Source: Acidihalobacter yilgarnensis (GTDB taxonomy: Bacteria; Pseudomonadota; Gammaproteobacteria; DSM-5130; Acidihalobacteraceae). Taken from it: a stretch of 64,000 bases of DNA. Location: assembly GCF_001753245.1 (NCBI RefSeq), contig NZ_CP017415.1, positions 434,001 through 498,000 of the forward strand, in the 5' to 3' direction. Numbering within the stretch: the first letter of the stretch is position 1; every line of letters starts with the position of its first letter. The position numbers and the translations under genes were made by a program. Below are positions 31,643 to 42,103 of this stretch, piece by piece. Under the pieces are notes generated by a model. It did no database searches. It was given only the letters and a program-made list of their open reading frames with translations, and was not told the origin of the DNA.

Positions 31643-32271
31643 CGTTCAGACGCGGATGATATACGCGTCATTGGACTGGCATCGGCAAGATGCCGACGAG
31701 AGGTGTGCAATGACACGCGGGGAATCGACCTCAATGTCATCTGGTCTGTGGAGTCGAGTGCCGCATGATCGCAGTGACTGGCAGGCGCCTCCCCCGTATG
31801 CACGATGTGGTCTTCACCTTTCTGGGCGCGCTGCGGTGCAACGTGCGTAGCGGTGCGGCGTGCGCCAGCCGCTCGCCATGACCCTTGACGTTGCGGATCG
31901 TGATCGGCAGCCTCTGGCACCTCAGTGACGCGCGCAGGTTGTGGATCTGAGAGGTGCGTACGCGCATTCGGCTTGCCCGCCCACATCAGTGTTTCCAGGC
32001 GTTCATGGGAAACGGCCCGCGTGCCGCGACCGTGCAGGGCCTGCAGCCGTTCGATTTTTTTGGCGCGCAAGGCGATGGACCAGCCGTTGAGAAAAGCTTG
32101 ATGGGTGAATGGATCGAGACCCAGGGGGCGATATAACGGTGCTTCGGATGGCCAGATGCGCGTCTGAGCAGCGCGCGGATGCGCAGCAGTATTGCCTCTC
32201 TCGTCGTTTGGACTGGGTGTAAAAGACCAGCGCCCAGACGGCATGAGCAAAATCGCCATAAACAAATGCAT
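31643..32271. other. GC-rich region, possible decayed coding sequence
   Basis: Minus-strand frames stay open (e.g. one covering 31570-32271), but overlap the cytochrome c' start and show no recognised domain. Short stretches look protein-like, e.g. TRAVSHERLETLMWAGKPNA, so this may be the remains of a gene. I do not call a CDS. Confidence 0.35.
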
Positions 32272-33028
32272 TAATTAGAAGAGAATTTCTGAATGTGGTT
32301 TCTTCAACCATGTCATCGCTAATGGACTTTTCAGGCGTAATGAGTGATTGATGAAAATCACAGAGGGATGCTGTGGGACGATACTATGCCATAGAAATTA
32401 GTTGTGAATTATTACCGGTCAGTAAGGAATTGTGACTCAATCCATTCATGTAAATTATTGCCCTGAGATCTGGGTGGGGTAATTGGGAAAATAATGCCAT
32501 ATAAAACAAGGTATATTAATGGTTTTGCAATAAGTCAGTAATAAATTTGAAACAATTGCACCTGAGAAAGGTTACGAATAGTGATTCGACGCCACTCATT
32601 TATTGCGATATGAGTGACTACGGCGCTATTTTAACCTGGATATAAAGCGGTCATGCCGAGAGCTGCCTCCGGTTTTCAGTGCTGCCTACGGAGTTTGTTG
32701 GCGAAATGAATCGCGTCGCACATTGAACCTCCATCATTGCCGCATGAGAATATGCGTCCCCTGAGTTCACGGGTTTCAACCCACAGCCGTCCGGTAGGTT
32801 CGCATGACACTCGTAACACGCAAGGTGGGTGATTTTGGAATATATCGATGCGGCTTAATAACTAGGCGGCTTCGGGTTGAATTAGGCTTTCAATGTCACC
32901 GTAATTCACGGTCCAGCCATAGCTTATACAGATGCTCCATGGCCTACTGAATCGCCGCTAGCTACTTGCGGATTTGGCCATTGAACCGCTTGATGCGGAA
33001 AGAGCATGAACGACCGGAAGTGATCCGG
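32272..33028. other. AT-rich intergenic region
   Basis: Long AT-rich stretch without a supported gene. Composition differs sharply from the flanks. The right part (from about 32960) holds a frame ending SFRIKRFNGQIRK on the minus strand that could be a transposase remnant; it continues into the adjacent MITE. Confidence 0.4.
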
Positions 33029-33192
33029 GCTGTGTCAAAACAAAAGACATCGCGCGATGATTCAATAAATTCCCCACCCAGGCGGAATAATATCAAATGA
33101 TTCTGCGCCATCACTCCATAAGCACAGAAAATCAGACGGCGCTTGATATCAGGTGTGCCACTCAATATTCAGAATGCATGTTTTGACACAGC
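33029..33192. mobile_element. 164-bp MITE-like element
   Basis: Perfect 14-bp terminal inverted repeats: GCTGTGTCAAAACA at 33029-33042 and TGTTTTGACACAGC at 33179-33192. It has no complete transposase gene. Termini of this kind belong to DDE transposons of the IS5/IS1182 type. No target-site duplication is obvious. Its right end abuts the stop codon of a decayed gene. Confidence 0.6.
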
Positions 33193-33517
33193 TTAGGACG
33201 ATAGCCGCCTCGCAGAATACGCCTTCGAGATCACAACAGTGCAAACATGAGCGCTTGGAACGGCTGCTTTCACACGCGCGAACGCGGCCTCGATCTCGAC
33301 GGTTTCGTCCGGTGTCGCGTTGGGGGACCGGGATGATGCCCTCGATCTGTACCACGTGCACGTCGACGGGATCGTCGGTGGCCAGCTCGCGCATCCGTTC
33401 GCGGACCACGCGTGCGGTCTCTTCGATCATCGGGCGATAACCGATTTCCCGAGGTCCGAAGGCGCGGGTATGACCTGTGGCGATGGCCAGACGCTTGTCG
33501 GTGCGGGGTGTGATCAA
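33193..33517 (-). pseudogene. Frameshifted gene of unknown function
   Basis: Read from TTG 33517: ITPRTDKRLAIATGHTRAFG, then REIGYRPMIEETARVVRERM and GIIPVP. The frame then breaks at a G-run (33322-33326). In the next frame it continues TPDETVEIEAAFARVKAAVP and VCTVVISKAYSARRLSS to a TAA at 33193-33195, beside the MITE end. Both halves are strongly protein-like. Family not recognised. Immediately upstream another frame ends GQAMYRTVRVHDQTLTGLGE-AAKH*, overlapping this start, so an operon has probably decayed here. Confidence 0.5.
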
Positions 33518-33702
33518 TGCTTCGCCGCTTCGCCGAGTCCCGTTAGGGTTTGGTCGTGGACCCGCACCGTCCGGTACATCGCCTGTCCGTCAGCAAGGTA
33601 TTGACCGATAATGACTTGCTAGGTCTGTAATGGCTCATCAAGGGTGTCGAGGGGCAGTCGAGCTGAGTCCGGCGCCCGCCCACCGTGGAATACCGCACAT
33701 AA

Positions 33703-34722
<1,020 letters not shown>

Positions 34723-34731
34723 GGTCATGAA

Positions 34732-36540
34732 ATGAGTCTTACGCCCATCGTCTCCGGCGAATCGGACGATTTGGATATCACCCGCCTGTGCCACCGTTAT
34801 GCCACCGGCGAGGCCACGCCCGAGCGGGTGCTGCGCGAGGTGCTCGCACGCATCGCCGACTGCCCGACGCGCCATATCTGGATCGAAAGATTGTCCGATG
34901 ACGATTTGCTGCTGCGCGCGCGGGCGCTGGGCGCATTGACGGCTGCCGAGCGGAATGCCCTGCCACTCTACGGCGTGCCCTTCGCGGTCAAGGACAATAT
35001 CGACGTGGCCAGCTATCCGACCACCGCGGCTTGTCCCGATTTCGCCTATGTGGCCACGCGTACCGCAACCGTGGTCGCGCGCCTGGAGGCCGCGGGTGCC
35101 ATGCTGATCGGCAAGACCAACCTGGATCAGTTTGCCACGGGGTTGGTGGGGACGCGCTCGCCCTACGGCGCCTGCGACAATGCTATCGACCCCGCCTATG
35201 TGGCCGGCGGGTCGAGTTCTGGTTCCGCAGTTGCGGTGGCGCGTGGATTGGTCAGTTTTTCGCTCGGTACGGATACCGCCGGTTCCGGACGTGTGCCGGC
35301 TGCGTGCAACGGCGTGATTGGATTCAAGCCGACGCGGGGCCTGGTCAGCACCGCGGGGGTGGTGCCCGCCTGCCGTTCACTGGATTGCATTGCCGTATTC
35401 ACGCATAGCGTGACGGATGCCGAGCGGGTTTTGAACGTCGCCCTAGGAGAGGATGCACGCGACCCGTACAGCCGCAGCCAGCATCCAAGACCCGCGCGCC
35501 CTGCGTTGACCGAGGGCGAATTCCGTTTTGGTGTGCCGGCTGCGGAGTTTCTGCGTTTTTATGGTGACACGGAATCCCGCGATCTCTTCGCTGCTGCGGT
35601 CGAGCACCTGGAAGCCCTGGGTGGTAGGCGGATCGAGATCGATTTTGCTTCCTTTCTGGCTGCCGGCAGTCTGCTCTACGACGGCCCTTGGGTGGCCGAG
35701 CGCCTGGCCGCGATCGGTCACTTCATGCATCAACACCCGGAAGCCCTGCTGCCGATCACGCGGCGGATACTGGAGGACGGTATGGCCTATGACGCCGCCG
35801 AAACCTTCACCGCGCAATACCGGCTTGCCGCCCTGCGTCGTTCGGCCGAAATGGAAATGGCGCGGGTCGACGTGCTGATCACGCCGACTATCGGCACCCA
35901 AGTCCTGCGCACCGCAGTCGAGGCCGAACCGATGGCCACCAACCGGCAGCTCGGCTATTACACCCAGTTCGTCAACTTACTCGACCAGTGCGCCATTGCC
36001 GTACCCGCCGGACAGCGCGCAGACGGCATGCCGTTCGGACTCTCATTAATCGCGCCCGGCATGGGCGACTGCGATCTGCTGACGTTGGCCGCGCGTTTTA
36101 TGGGCGAGCTCCCGGCGCTTGCCGCTGCGAACGACATGCCCGACGAGATCCATCTGGCGGTGGTCGGTGCACACCTTAGCGGACAACCGCTCAATCATCA
36201 GCTGCTAACCTGCGGCGCCCATTTGCTGCGCCGTTGCCGAACCGCACCGGCCTACCGGCTGTATGCCTTGCGGGCGACGAAACCGCCCAAACCCGGCTTG
36301 GTGCGCAGTTTTCCCTCCGGTGCCGGCGAGTCCATCGAAGTCGAGGTTTGGGCCATGCCGGCGGATGCCTTCGGCGGGTTCATTCGTGAGATACCGCCGC
36401 CGCTGTGCATCGGCTCGGTGGAGTTGGAGAGTGGCGAGTGGGTCCAGGGTTTTCTCTGCGAGCCGCACGCCCTGGTTAACGGCGATGACATCACGGCTCA
36501 CGGTGGCTGGCGAGCCTATTTGCGCGCGAAAGAAGCCTGA
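34732..36540 (+). CDS. atzF: Allophanate hydrolase
   Basis: A 602-aa cytoplasmic enzyme converting allophanate to 2 NH3 + 2 CO2. The amidase-signature domain (about 1-450) has the catalytic Lys in VPFAVKDNID and the Ser-cisSer pair in AGGSSSGSAVAVARG. A C-terminal domain typical of AtzF/DUR1,2-type hydrolases follows (about 480-602; EVEVWAMPADAFGGFI, GWVQ-like strands). No urea carboxylase gene lies in the window, so the allophanate source is unclear. Next to adenine deaminase it suggests nitrogen recovery from purines or other ring compounds. Confidence 0.93.
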   Translation: MSLTPIVSGESDDLDITRLCHRYATGEATPERVLREVLARIADCPTRHIWIERLSDDDLLLRARALGALTAAERNALPLYGVPFAVKDNIDVASYPTTAACPDFAYVATRTATVVARLEAAGAMLIGKTNLDQFATGLVGTRSPYGACDNAIDPAYVAGGSSSGSAVAVARGLVSFSLGTDTAGSGRVPAACNGVIGFKPTRGLVSTAGVVPACRSLDCIAVFTHSVTDAERVLNVALGEDARDPYSRSQHPRPARPALTEGEFRFGVPAAEFLRFYGDTESRDLFAAAVEHLEALGGRRIEIDFASFLAAGSLLYDGPWVAERLAAIGHFMHQHPEALLPITRRILEDGMAYDAAETFTAQYRLAALRRSAEMEMARVDVLITPTIGTQVLRTAVEAEPMATNRQLGYYTQFVNLLDQCAIAVPAGQRADGMPFGLSLIAPGMGDCDLLTLAARFMGELPALAAANDMPDEIHLAVVGAHLSGQPLNHQLLTCGAHLLRRCRTAPAYRLYALRATKPPKPGLVRSFPSGAGESIEVEVWAMPADAFGGFIREIPPPLCIGSVELESGEWVQGFLCEPHALVNGDDITAHGGWRAYLRAKEA

Positions 36541-36667
36541 GTTAAAGCGCCTCGCCGTGGCTGCGTTGTGACTAGGTCGCATGGGGACACGGTCTTGGGT
36601 GGCTACTGATCGGCCAGCCCCGTTATTGCCAGATGAATTCCCGCGCACATCCCTCAAGAGATTGACG

Positions 36668-36754
36668 ATGACAAACGAAACGCAACGCCAGATCATGAGT
36701 CGACTGCGTATCGACAGCCAGCGTCTGTGGAATTCACTTGAGGCGAATCTTTAG
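36668..36754 (+). pseudogene. N-terminal remnant of a Zn-dependent hydrolase
   Basis: A 28-codon ORF, MTNETQRQIMSRLRIDSQRL-WNSLEANL*, directly after atzF. The start resembles the N-terminus of M20-type amidases such as N-carbamoyl-amino-acid hydrolase, beta-ureidopropionase or allantoate amidohydrolase. The remaining ~380 codons are missing. This suggests a deleted third gene of a nitrogen-catabolism operon. Confidence 0.5.
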
Positions 36755-36925
36755 AGACATCGGTAGCTCGGGTGGGCCGCGCTGATTTTTACGCGCTTGG
36801 CACACTGGTTTAGAATGCGGTCACAGGCGCACGTACGATCCAGTCGTAACCGACGTCGTATGCGCAAATTCTCACGACCCGCCTGCGCAACCTTCCGTGC
36901 AGCGACGGGGCAGACTGTGAACAGC

Positions 36926-38011
36926 ATGGACGATTGCATCATTGTGGGCGGCGGCCTGATCGGTATGCTTGCCGCTCGTGAACTCAGCGCCACGGGTTTG
37001 GCGGTGCGCCTGATCGAGCGCGGTGAGCTTGGCCATGAGGCCTCGTGGGCGGGTGGCGGCATCCTCTCTCCGCTGTATCCCTGGCGTTATCCAGCGGCCG
37101 TGACGCGACTCGCGCGCTACGGTCAGGCCCGCTATCCCGCGCTGGCCCGATGCCTATACGAAGAGAGCGGCGTCGATCCCGAATGGGAACCGAGTGGCCT
37201 GCTGGTGCCCAGCGCGTCGGAATACGACGCAGCGCGTGCCTGGGCCGAGCAGCAGCACGTTGAACTGGAGCACCTGGATGCCGACGGTATGCGGCGGTGC
37301 GAGCCGGCGCTGGCGCCAATGGGCGAGGGCGGTCTGTGGCTGCCCGGTATTGCGCAGATGCGCAACCCGCGCCTGGTGCGTGCATTGCGTGTAGGCCTTG
37401 CCGGCAGTCGCGTCGTGGTCGAAACGGGTAATCCCGTTCAGGGGCTGCGGGTGAACGCTGGACGCATCTGCGGCGTAGACACCGCGCGCGGTCCACGCGC
37501 AGCCGGGCAGGTTGTGGTCGCCGGAGGTGCCTGGAGTGCCGGCTTGTTAGCCGCACTAGGACCGCCCCCGCCGATCCGCCCGGTACGCGGGCAAATGGTT
37601 GTTTTTCGGGCAATGCCGGGTCAGCTGCAGCGTATCGTCCTACACGGTGACCGCTATCTCATCCCGCGTCGCGACGGACGCATTGTCGTCGGCAGCACGC
37701 TGGAGGAGGTTGGTTTCGACAAGTCCACCACGGGCGAGGCTTGCACCTCGCTGACGCAGGCTGCCTGCGCGCTGATGCCCGCATTGTCTGACCTGGCGGT
37801 CGAACACCAGTGGTCCGGCTTGCGCCCAGGTTCGCCCGAGGGCATTCCCGTCGTCGCCGAGCATCCGCGTGTGCGCGGGCTTTTCATCAATGCGGGGCAT
37901 TATCGCAATGGCGTCATCATGGGCCTGGGTTCCGTGCGGGTGATGGTCGATCTTATGCTCGCGCGTCCGCCGGTGATCGATCCCACGCCCTACGATTACC
38001 CCGTGATGTGA
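36926..38011 (+). CDS. thiO: Glycine oxidase ThiO
   Basis: A 361-aa FAD-dependent oxidase of the DAAO family. The dinucleotide-binding motif IIVGGGLIGMLAARELS lies at the N-terminus, followed by LIERGELGHEASWAGGGILSP; later motifs include VVAGGAWSAGLL and the C-terminal GHYRNGVIMG. ThiO oxidises glycine to the iminoacetate used for thiazole synthesis in thiamin biosynthesis. ATG 36926 chosen; GTG 36917 is possible, and the frame is open to 36797. No other thi genes in the window. Confidence 0.92.
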   Translation: MDDCIIVGGGLIGMLAARELSATGLAVRLIERGELGHEASWAGGGILSPLYPWRYPAAVTRLARYGQARYPALARCLYEESGVDPEWEPSGLLVPSASEYDAARAWAEQQHVELEHLDADGMRRCEPALAPMGEGGLWLPGIAQMRNPRLVRALRVGLAGSRVVVETGNPVQGLRVNAGRICGVDTARGPRAAGQVVVAGGAWSAGLLAALGPPPPIRPVRGQMVVFRAMPGQLQRIVLHGDRYLIPRRDGRIVVGSTLEEVGFDKSTTGEACTSLTQAACALMPALSDLAVEHQWSGLRPGSPEGIPVVAEHPRVRGLFINAGHYRNGVIMGLGSVRVMVDLMLARPPVIDPTPYDYPVM

Positions 38012-38038
38012 GCGGTAGCGTAATGCGATTCATTATAG

Positions 38039-38055
38039 TTCTAGACCCCGTCTAA
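38039..38055. promoter_or_regulatory. Inverted repeat TAGAC-CCC-GTCTA upstream of Fur-family gene
   Basis: A short palindrome about 25 bases before ATG 38077, in an AT-rich promoter-like stretch (TTATAGTT upstream, TAAATATTGCGATAG downstream). It could be an autoregulatory site for the regulator it precedes; not a canonical Fur box. Confidence 0.35.
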
Positions 38056-38076
38056 ATATTGCGATAGCATTTCAGT

Positions 38077-38511
38077 ATGACCAACTCCGTCCATCAGCCG
38101 AAGATCGAGCGTGCCGCGGTGATTGCACTACTGCGCGAGCACGGCATCACGCCGACGCAACAACGCGTGGAGATCGGCTGCTTGCTGTTCGGTGGTCATC
38201 AGCATATTTCCGCCGATCAGGTACTCACGCGTTTGAGCGGTGGCCGGCGTGGTGTGTCCAAGGCCACGGTGTACAATACGCTCGGGTTGTTCGCTGAGAA
38301 GGGCCTGCTACGCGAAGTAGTGGTCGACCCGACCAAGATGTTCTTCGATACGAATCTGGATCCGCATCACCACCTGTACCACATAGAATCCGGTGTGCTG
38401 GAGGACATAGAGGCAGCGGACGTTACCATCAACCGCATGCCGACCTTGCCCGATGCGTTCGATGTTGCCGGGGTGGACGTCATTATCCGCGTCAAGCCCG
38501 CAGCCCGCTGA
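38077..38511 (+). CDS. Fur-family transcriptional regulator (Irr/PerR-like)
   Basis: A 144-aa protein with the Fur winged helix (HGITPTQQRVEIGCLLF; the recognition helix ISADQVLTRL and ATVYNTLGLFAEKGLL) and a dimerisation/metal part with the His cluster DPHHHLYHIESG. The C-terminal CxxC pairs of structural-zinc Fur are absent, as in Irr-like members. It may respond to heme or peroxide; the exact cue is unknown. Confidence 0.9.
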   Translation: MTNSVHQPKIERAAVIALLREHGITPTQQRVEIGCLLFGGHQHISADQVLTRLSGGRRGVSKATVYNTLGLFAEKGLLREVVVDPTKMFFDTNLDPHHHLYHIESGVLEDIEAADVTINRMPTLPDAFDVAGVDVIIRVKPAAR

Positions 38512-38529
38512 ATCCGCACCACGTTGGCG

Positions 38530-38558
38530 TTGAGCTTTGCTCTAGCTTTGTCTATCCT
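38530..38558 (+). promoter_or_regulatory. tRNA-Thr promoter
   Basis: -35 TTGAGC (38530-38535), a 17-base spacer, -10 TATCCT (38553-38558). The mature tRNA starts 11 bases on, close to the predicted transcription start. Confidence 0.6.
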
Positions 38559-38568
38559 TACGCCCCTT

Positions 38569-38644
<76 letters not shown>

Positions 38645-38665
38645 TAGAATTGCATATCGAAGCGA

Positions 38666-38690
38666 AGCCAGCCGAGTGCTGGCTTTTTTT
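38666..38690 (+). terminator. Rho-independent terminator after tRNA-Thr
   Basis: Hairpin AGCCAGC (38666-38672) / GCTGGCT (38678-38684) with 5-base loop CGAGT, followed by seven T. Confidence 0.85.
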
Positions 38691-38753
38691 ATGCTCGGCG
38701 GTTGGGCCGGTATGGGTATCCAAGATGCGATACTGCCGGGAAAGGAGCCACCG

Positions 38754-39749
38754 ATGCCAGATGTGCTGAATACCGAACACCCTTACGACAGGCTGACGCC
38801 GGATACGGTACTGGACGCGATGGAGGTGGCCGGCTGTCAGCCGACGGGGTCGGTGCTGGCGCTGAACAGCTATGAGAATCGTGTCTATCAGATCGGCGAC
38901 GAGGCGGCCGGATTCCTGGTTGCCAAGTTCTATCGCCCCGGACGCTGGAGCGATGCGCAGATCCATGAGGAACATGATTTTGCGCGGACATTGGCGGAGC
39001 TGGAAATCCCGGTGGTTGCGCCGATCACGGATGCTCGGGGCGAGTCGCTGTTGTGCCATGCGGGGTTTCGCTTCGCATTGTTTCCCCGGCGGGGCGGCCG
39101 CGCACCAGAGCTGGATGACCCGGACACGCAGTATCGGCTGGGTCAGTTCATCGGGCGTCTCCATGCCGTGGGTGCCGCGCGGGCGTTCCGCGAGCGGCCG
39201 ACATTGACGCCAACGCACTTTGGCCACGCGAGCGTTGATTATCTGTTGGCCCATGATGCGGTGCCGCGCGAATACGTCGGGCAGTATCACGACCTTGCAA
39301 ATGAGCTGATGGCGGTGGTCGATGCGCAGTTTGCGGCGACGCCGTGTCGCGCGATCCGCTTACACGGCGATCTGCATGCCGGTAATGTGTTGTGGACCGA
39401 CCATGGCGCGCATCTGGTAGACCTCGACGACAGCCGGATGGGGCCGGCGGTACAGGACATCTGGCTGCTGCTTAGTGGTGAGCGGGCTGACATGCAGCGC
39501 CAGCTTGGCGAAATTCTGGCCGGTTATGAGGAATTTTTTGAGTTCGACCGGCGCGAGCTGGCGTTGGTAGAGCCATTGCGTACGCTGCGACTGCTGCATT
39601 ATGCGGCGTGGCTTGCGCGGCGCTGGATCGATCCTGCCTTTCCTCAGGCGTTTCCCTGGTTCGGTACGCTCAATTATTGGGAGGAGCAAATCCTCACCTT
39701 GCGCGAGCAGCGTCTGCGTCTGCAGGAACCGCCGCTGCGGGCCGCCTGA
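38754..39749 (+). CDS. srkA: Stress response kinase SrkA (RdoA/YihE)
   Basis: A 331-aa APH-type kinase close to E. coli YihE/SrkA (328 aa). Conserved parts: LNSYENRVYQIGDE at the nucleotide loop, VAKFYRPGRWSDAQI with the Lys, catalytic IRLHGDLHAGNVLW, and metal Asp in LVDLDDSRMGPAVQD. SrkA phosphorylates Ser/Thr and counters stress-induced programmed death in E. coli. ATG 38754 has AAAGGAG 7 bases upstream; the frame extends to 38676 through the tRNA terminator. Confidence 0.93.
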   Translation: MPDVLNTEHPYDRLTPDTVLDAMEVAGCQPTGSVLALNSYENRVYQIGDEAAGFLVAKFYRPGRWSDAQIHEEHDFARTLAELEIPVVAPITDARGESLLCHAGFRFALFPRRGGRAPELDDPDTQYRLGQFIGRLHAVGAARAFRERPTLTPTHFGHASVDYLLAHDAVPREYVGQYHDLANELMAVVDAQFAATPCRAIRLHGDLHAGNVLWTDHGAHLVDLDDSRMGPAVQDIWLLLSGERADMQRQLGEILAGYEEFFEFDRRELALVEPLRTLRLLHYAAWLARRWIDPAFPQAFPWFGTLNYWEEQILTLREQRLRLQEPPLRAA

Positions 39750-39804
39750 GTCTGCCGGTTTGGCATGTCTGCTGGTCCGATGTTCCCATGCGCCTGAGCG
39801 CGCA

Positions 39805-40728
39805 TTACGGAGCCCGCGCGGTCCGCCCTTGTCCCTTTGCGTCGTCACCCCGTTCAGGTTTGCCAAGTGCGAGCAGTGCCTTGGCCGTGTCGGCAGGGAG
39901 GTGGTAGTCGATGTCGAGTCCTTCGCGTCGAAGCACGAGTTCGGGCTGGGTGGAAATGAGCGTGAAGCGATAGGTCTTGCCGTTGTCCAAGGTGATGGCA
40001 ATGGGCTGTGCGGGTTTGCCGTCGGTAGGCGCTTTGGGTCCGGTGGTGACGCGGTAGGCTGAGGCGAGCGACCAATTCTGCAGCAGGCGCACGATCTGAT
40101 CCGACATCAGGTGAGTAGGGCGGGGGGTGACGGTCCAGCCGCTTGGCGATTTGGCGCGGATGTTCAGATTGGGGAGGGCGAGGTCTCGGATGTGCGCGTC
40201 GGGTGGCAACAGATCGAGGCTGATCCAGCGCAAGGCGGGCGATTCAGGCAGATCGGCAAGGGCATTCTGGATGAGATATAGGTGTTTGCCGGCGAGCGCA
40301 TAACGCAGGTTGTTGACGGGATTGAGGTTGCCGAGGCGGAGTGCATGGTCGTTGCCATAGTGGATCGTGACTCGGGGCGGGGCGAGGCCGTAGTGCTCAA
40401 GATCCAGGCCCTTCAGAGTGTAACGGCGTGGGCTGCGCGATTCGGGCAACGCGAGCAGGGATTGCACCAGCATGCGATTGGCACGGGCCTGCAGCGGGGC
40501 GACGATCCGCCAAATACCTGCTTTGCGGGCGAATTCCAGTTTCGGCTCGCCCTGGCGGGTGAGCGTGATATGCCGGATATCGGAAGCGTGCAGATCGGGG
40601 ACGAGGACGTGTCCGGCGGGTGCAGTGGGTCGGCTGACTCGCCACACGGTGGCGGCAAGGAGCACGACTACAACCAACAGGCCGAGGTTGAGCAGCCCTC
40701 GTCGCTGACTACCTTCGTTGGCCATCAT
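39805..40728 (-). CDS. DUF4340-domain membrane-anchored protein
   Basis: A 307-aa protein: N-terminal TM helix (about 12-30), then a DUF4340 beta-repeat region (LTRQGEPKLEFARKAGIWRI; YTLKGLDLEHYGLAPPRVT). Proteins of this family follow GldG-type genes in ABC loci of gliding and other bacteria. It is the last gene of the four-gene minus-strand operon and starts at the gldG stop (1-base overlap). Probably a periplasmic accessory of the transporter; substrate unknown. Confidence 0.87.
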   Translation of the reverse strand: MMANEGSQRRGLLNLGLLVVVVLLAATVWRVSRPTAPAGHVLVPDLHASDIRHITLTRQGEPKLEFARKAGIWRIVAPLQARANRMLVQSLLALPESRSPRRYTLKGLDLEHYGLAPPRVTIHYGNDHALRLGNLNPVNNLRYALAGKHLYLIQNALADLPESPALRWISLDLLPPDAHIRDLALPNLNIRAKSPSGWTVTPRPTHLMSDQIVRLLQNWSLASAYRVTTGPKAPTDGKPAQPIAITLDNGKTYRFTLISTQPELVLRREGLDIDYHLPADTAKALLALGKPERGDDAKGQGRTARAP

Positions 40729-42095
40729 CAGCGTGCGGCGCGCCGTCGGCGCATCCAGATCAGCGTGCCAGCGAGTAGGAGCCCGATGGGAAGTAGGATC
40801 AGGAAGCCGGCGGCGATGGCATAGCCTTCACCGCGACTCAGCACCAGTCGGGTGTCGGGCGCGGACGGCAGGTGGATCTGCACAAGGTTGTCGTCGTGAC
40901 TGAGCCAGTTGAGAGTGGCGGTTGCGAGATTGAGGTTGGCACCCAGTCCGATGAAGGCGTTGCTGGCGAAGGCGCTGGTGCCGAAGACGACGATGCGCTG
41001 CTGATGGCCATCCGCCAGATTGCGACTGAGGGCTTCGCCCAGTACCAGAGGACCTAGGGTGTCGCCGCGTGCGGCGTCGTACTTGACGTCGCCCTTGAGC
41101 GGGCCGGTTTCGCTCCAGCTCTTGGGCAGCGAGCGCAGCAGCGCGCTGGCTTGCCACGTCTTGCCGCCTGTGGGCTGGGCGATGGCGGCGGTGAAAGGCA
41201 TCAGGGTCTGCACCTGCAGATGGTTGGTGATCGGCGACTGGCCATAGTCGAGGACCGGCACCACGGCTGGATTCTGGATGCCGATCATGGCGCGCAGTTC
41301 GGGATTGGCATCCACTACCGTGCCCGGCAGGAAATGCAGGTCTAGCGCTTGGGCGAGCGGTGCCAGGCCGTGCAGTGGGCCGGGGTCGTGCAGCCAGAGG
41401 AGGTCGCCGCCGTGGTCGATGTAGTGTGTGATGGCGGCGGTTTCGCCGGGCGTGAAGTCGGTCTCGGGGCCGGCGATGACCAGGACCGCGGTATTTTCCG
41501 GGATATTCGGGGTGCGCAGCAGGTTGAGCGGTTGGATGTGCAGACCGGTCTGCGCCAGGCTGTCAGCGAGTCGACTCAGGCCGTGACTGCTGCTATCCAA
41601 CGGGCTGCGCTCCTTCTGTCCCTCGAGGAAGACGACCCAACGGTTGCCGGTCCGGGCGAGCTGCATGAGGGCGTTGGCAATGGTCTGTTGTCCCAGGTTG
41701 TCCACGACGCGGCTATGGTCACCGATCTCGATCACCATCTGGCCGGTGTGACTGACGCCGAATTGTTGCGCCCGCTTGGGTGAGAGATCGGGATTGACGA
41801 AGCTCAGGCTTACGTCGTGACCGGCATGGCGGTATTGCGCTAGCTGCCGGCGGATGCGTTCGTGCAGTGATGCGTCGTCGCTGACAAAGGCGATGAAGTG
41901 GATCGGCTTGCGAATGCCGGCGACCAGCTGGCGTGTAACCGGGGCGAGGCTGTTGCGATGGGTGTAGGTCCAGTCCTGATCGAAGCGATAGCGATGGCTT
42001 AGCCAGGCGAGCAGACCGACGGCGATCAAAAAAAGCGAGATGAAGATCAGGGAGTTGATCCTGAGGTGCCAGCGTGTGGTGCGGGAGATATGCAT
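40728..42095 (-). CDS. gldG: GldG-family ABC auxiliary component
   Basis: A 455-aa protein: TM1 near 15-32, a large periplasmic region with a GldG-type ABC-associated domain (LAPVTRQLVAGIRKPIHFIA; DHGGDLLWLHDPGP), and a C-terminal TM (about 427-448) followed by RRRR. Partner of the GldF permease and GldA ATPase in an uncharacterised ABC-2 exporter. Lies 8 bases downstream of gldF. Confidence 0.88.
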   Translation of the reverse strand: MHISRTTRWHLRINSLIFISLFLIAVGLLAWLSHRYRFDQDWTYTHRNSLAPVTRQLVAGIRKPIHFIAFVSDDASLHERIRRQLAQYRHAGHDVSLSFVNPDLSPKRAQQFGVSHTGQMVIEIGDHSRVVDNLGQQTIANALMQLARTGNRWVVFLEGQKERSPLDSSSHGLSRLADSLAQTGLHIQPLNLLRTPNIPENTAVLVIAGPETDFTPGETAAITHYIDHGGDLLWLHDPGPLHGLAPLAQALDLHFLPGTVVDANPELRAMIGIQNPAVVPVLDYGQSPITNHLQVQTLMPFTAAIAQPTGGKTWQASALLRSLPKSWSETGPLKGDVKYDAARGDTLGPLVLGEALSRNLADGHQQRIVVFGTSAFASNAFIGLGANLNLATATLNWLSHDDNLVQIHLPSAPDTRLVLSRGEGYAIAAGFLILLPIGLLLAGTLIWMRRRRAAR

Positions 42096-42103
42096 GCGAT
42101 ACC

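Noticed and set aside
31570-32271. 233-codon minus-strand ORF
   Set aside because: It overlaps the start of the cytochrome c' gene and has no recognisable domain; kept only as a possibly decayed region.
36780-36925. TPP riboswitch upstream of thiO
   Set aside because: The conserved CUGAGA-type core was not found.
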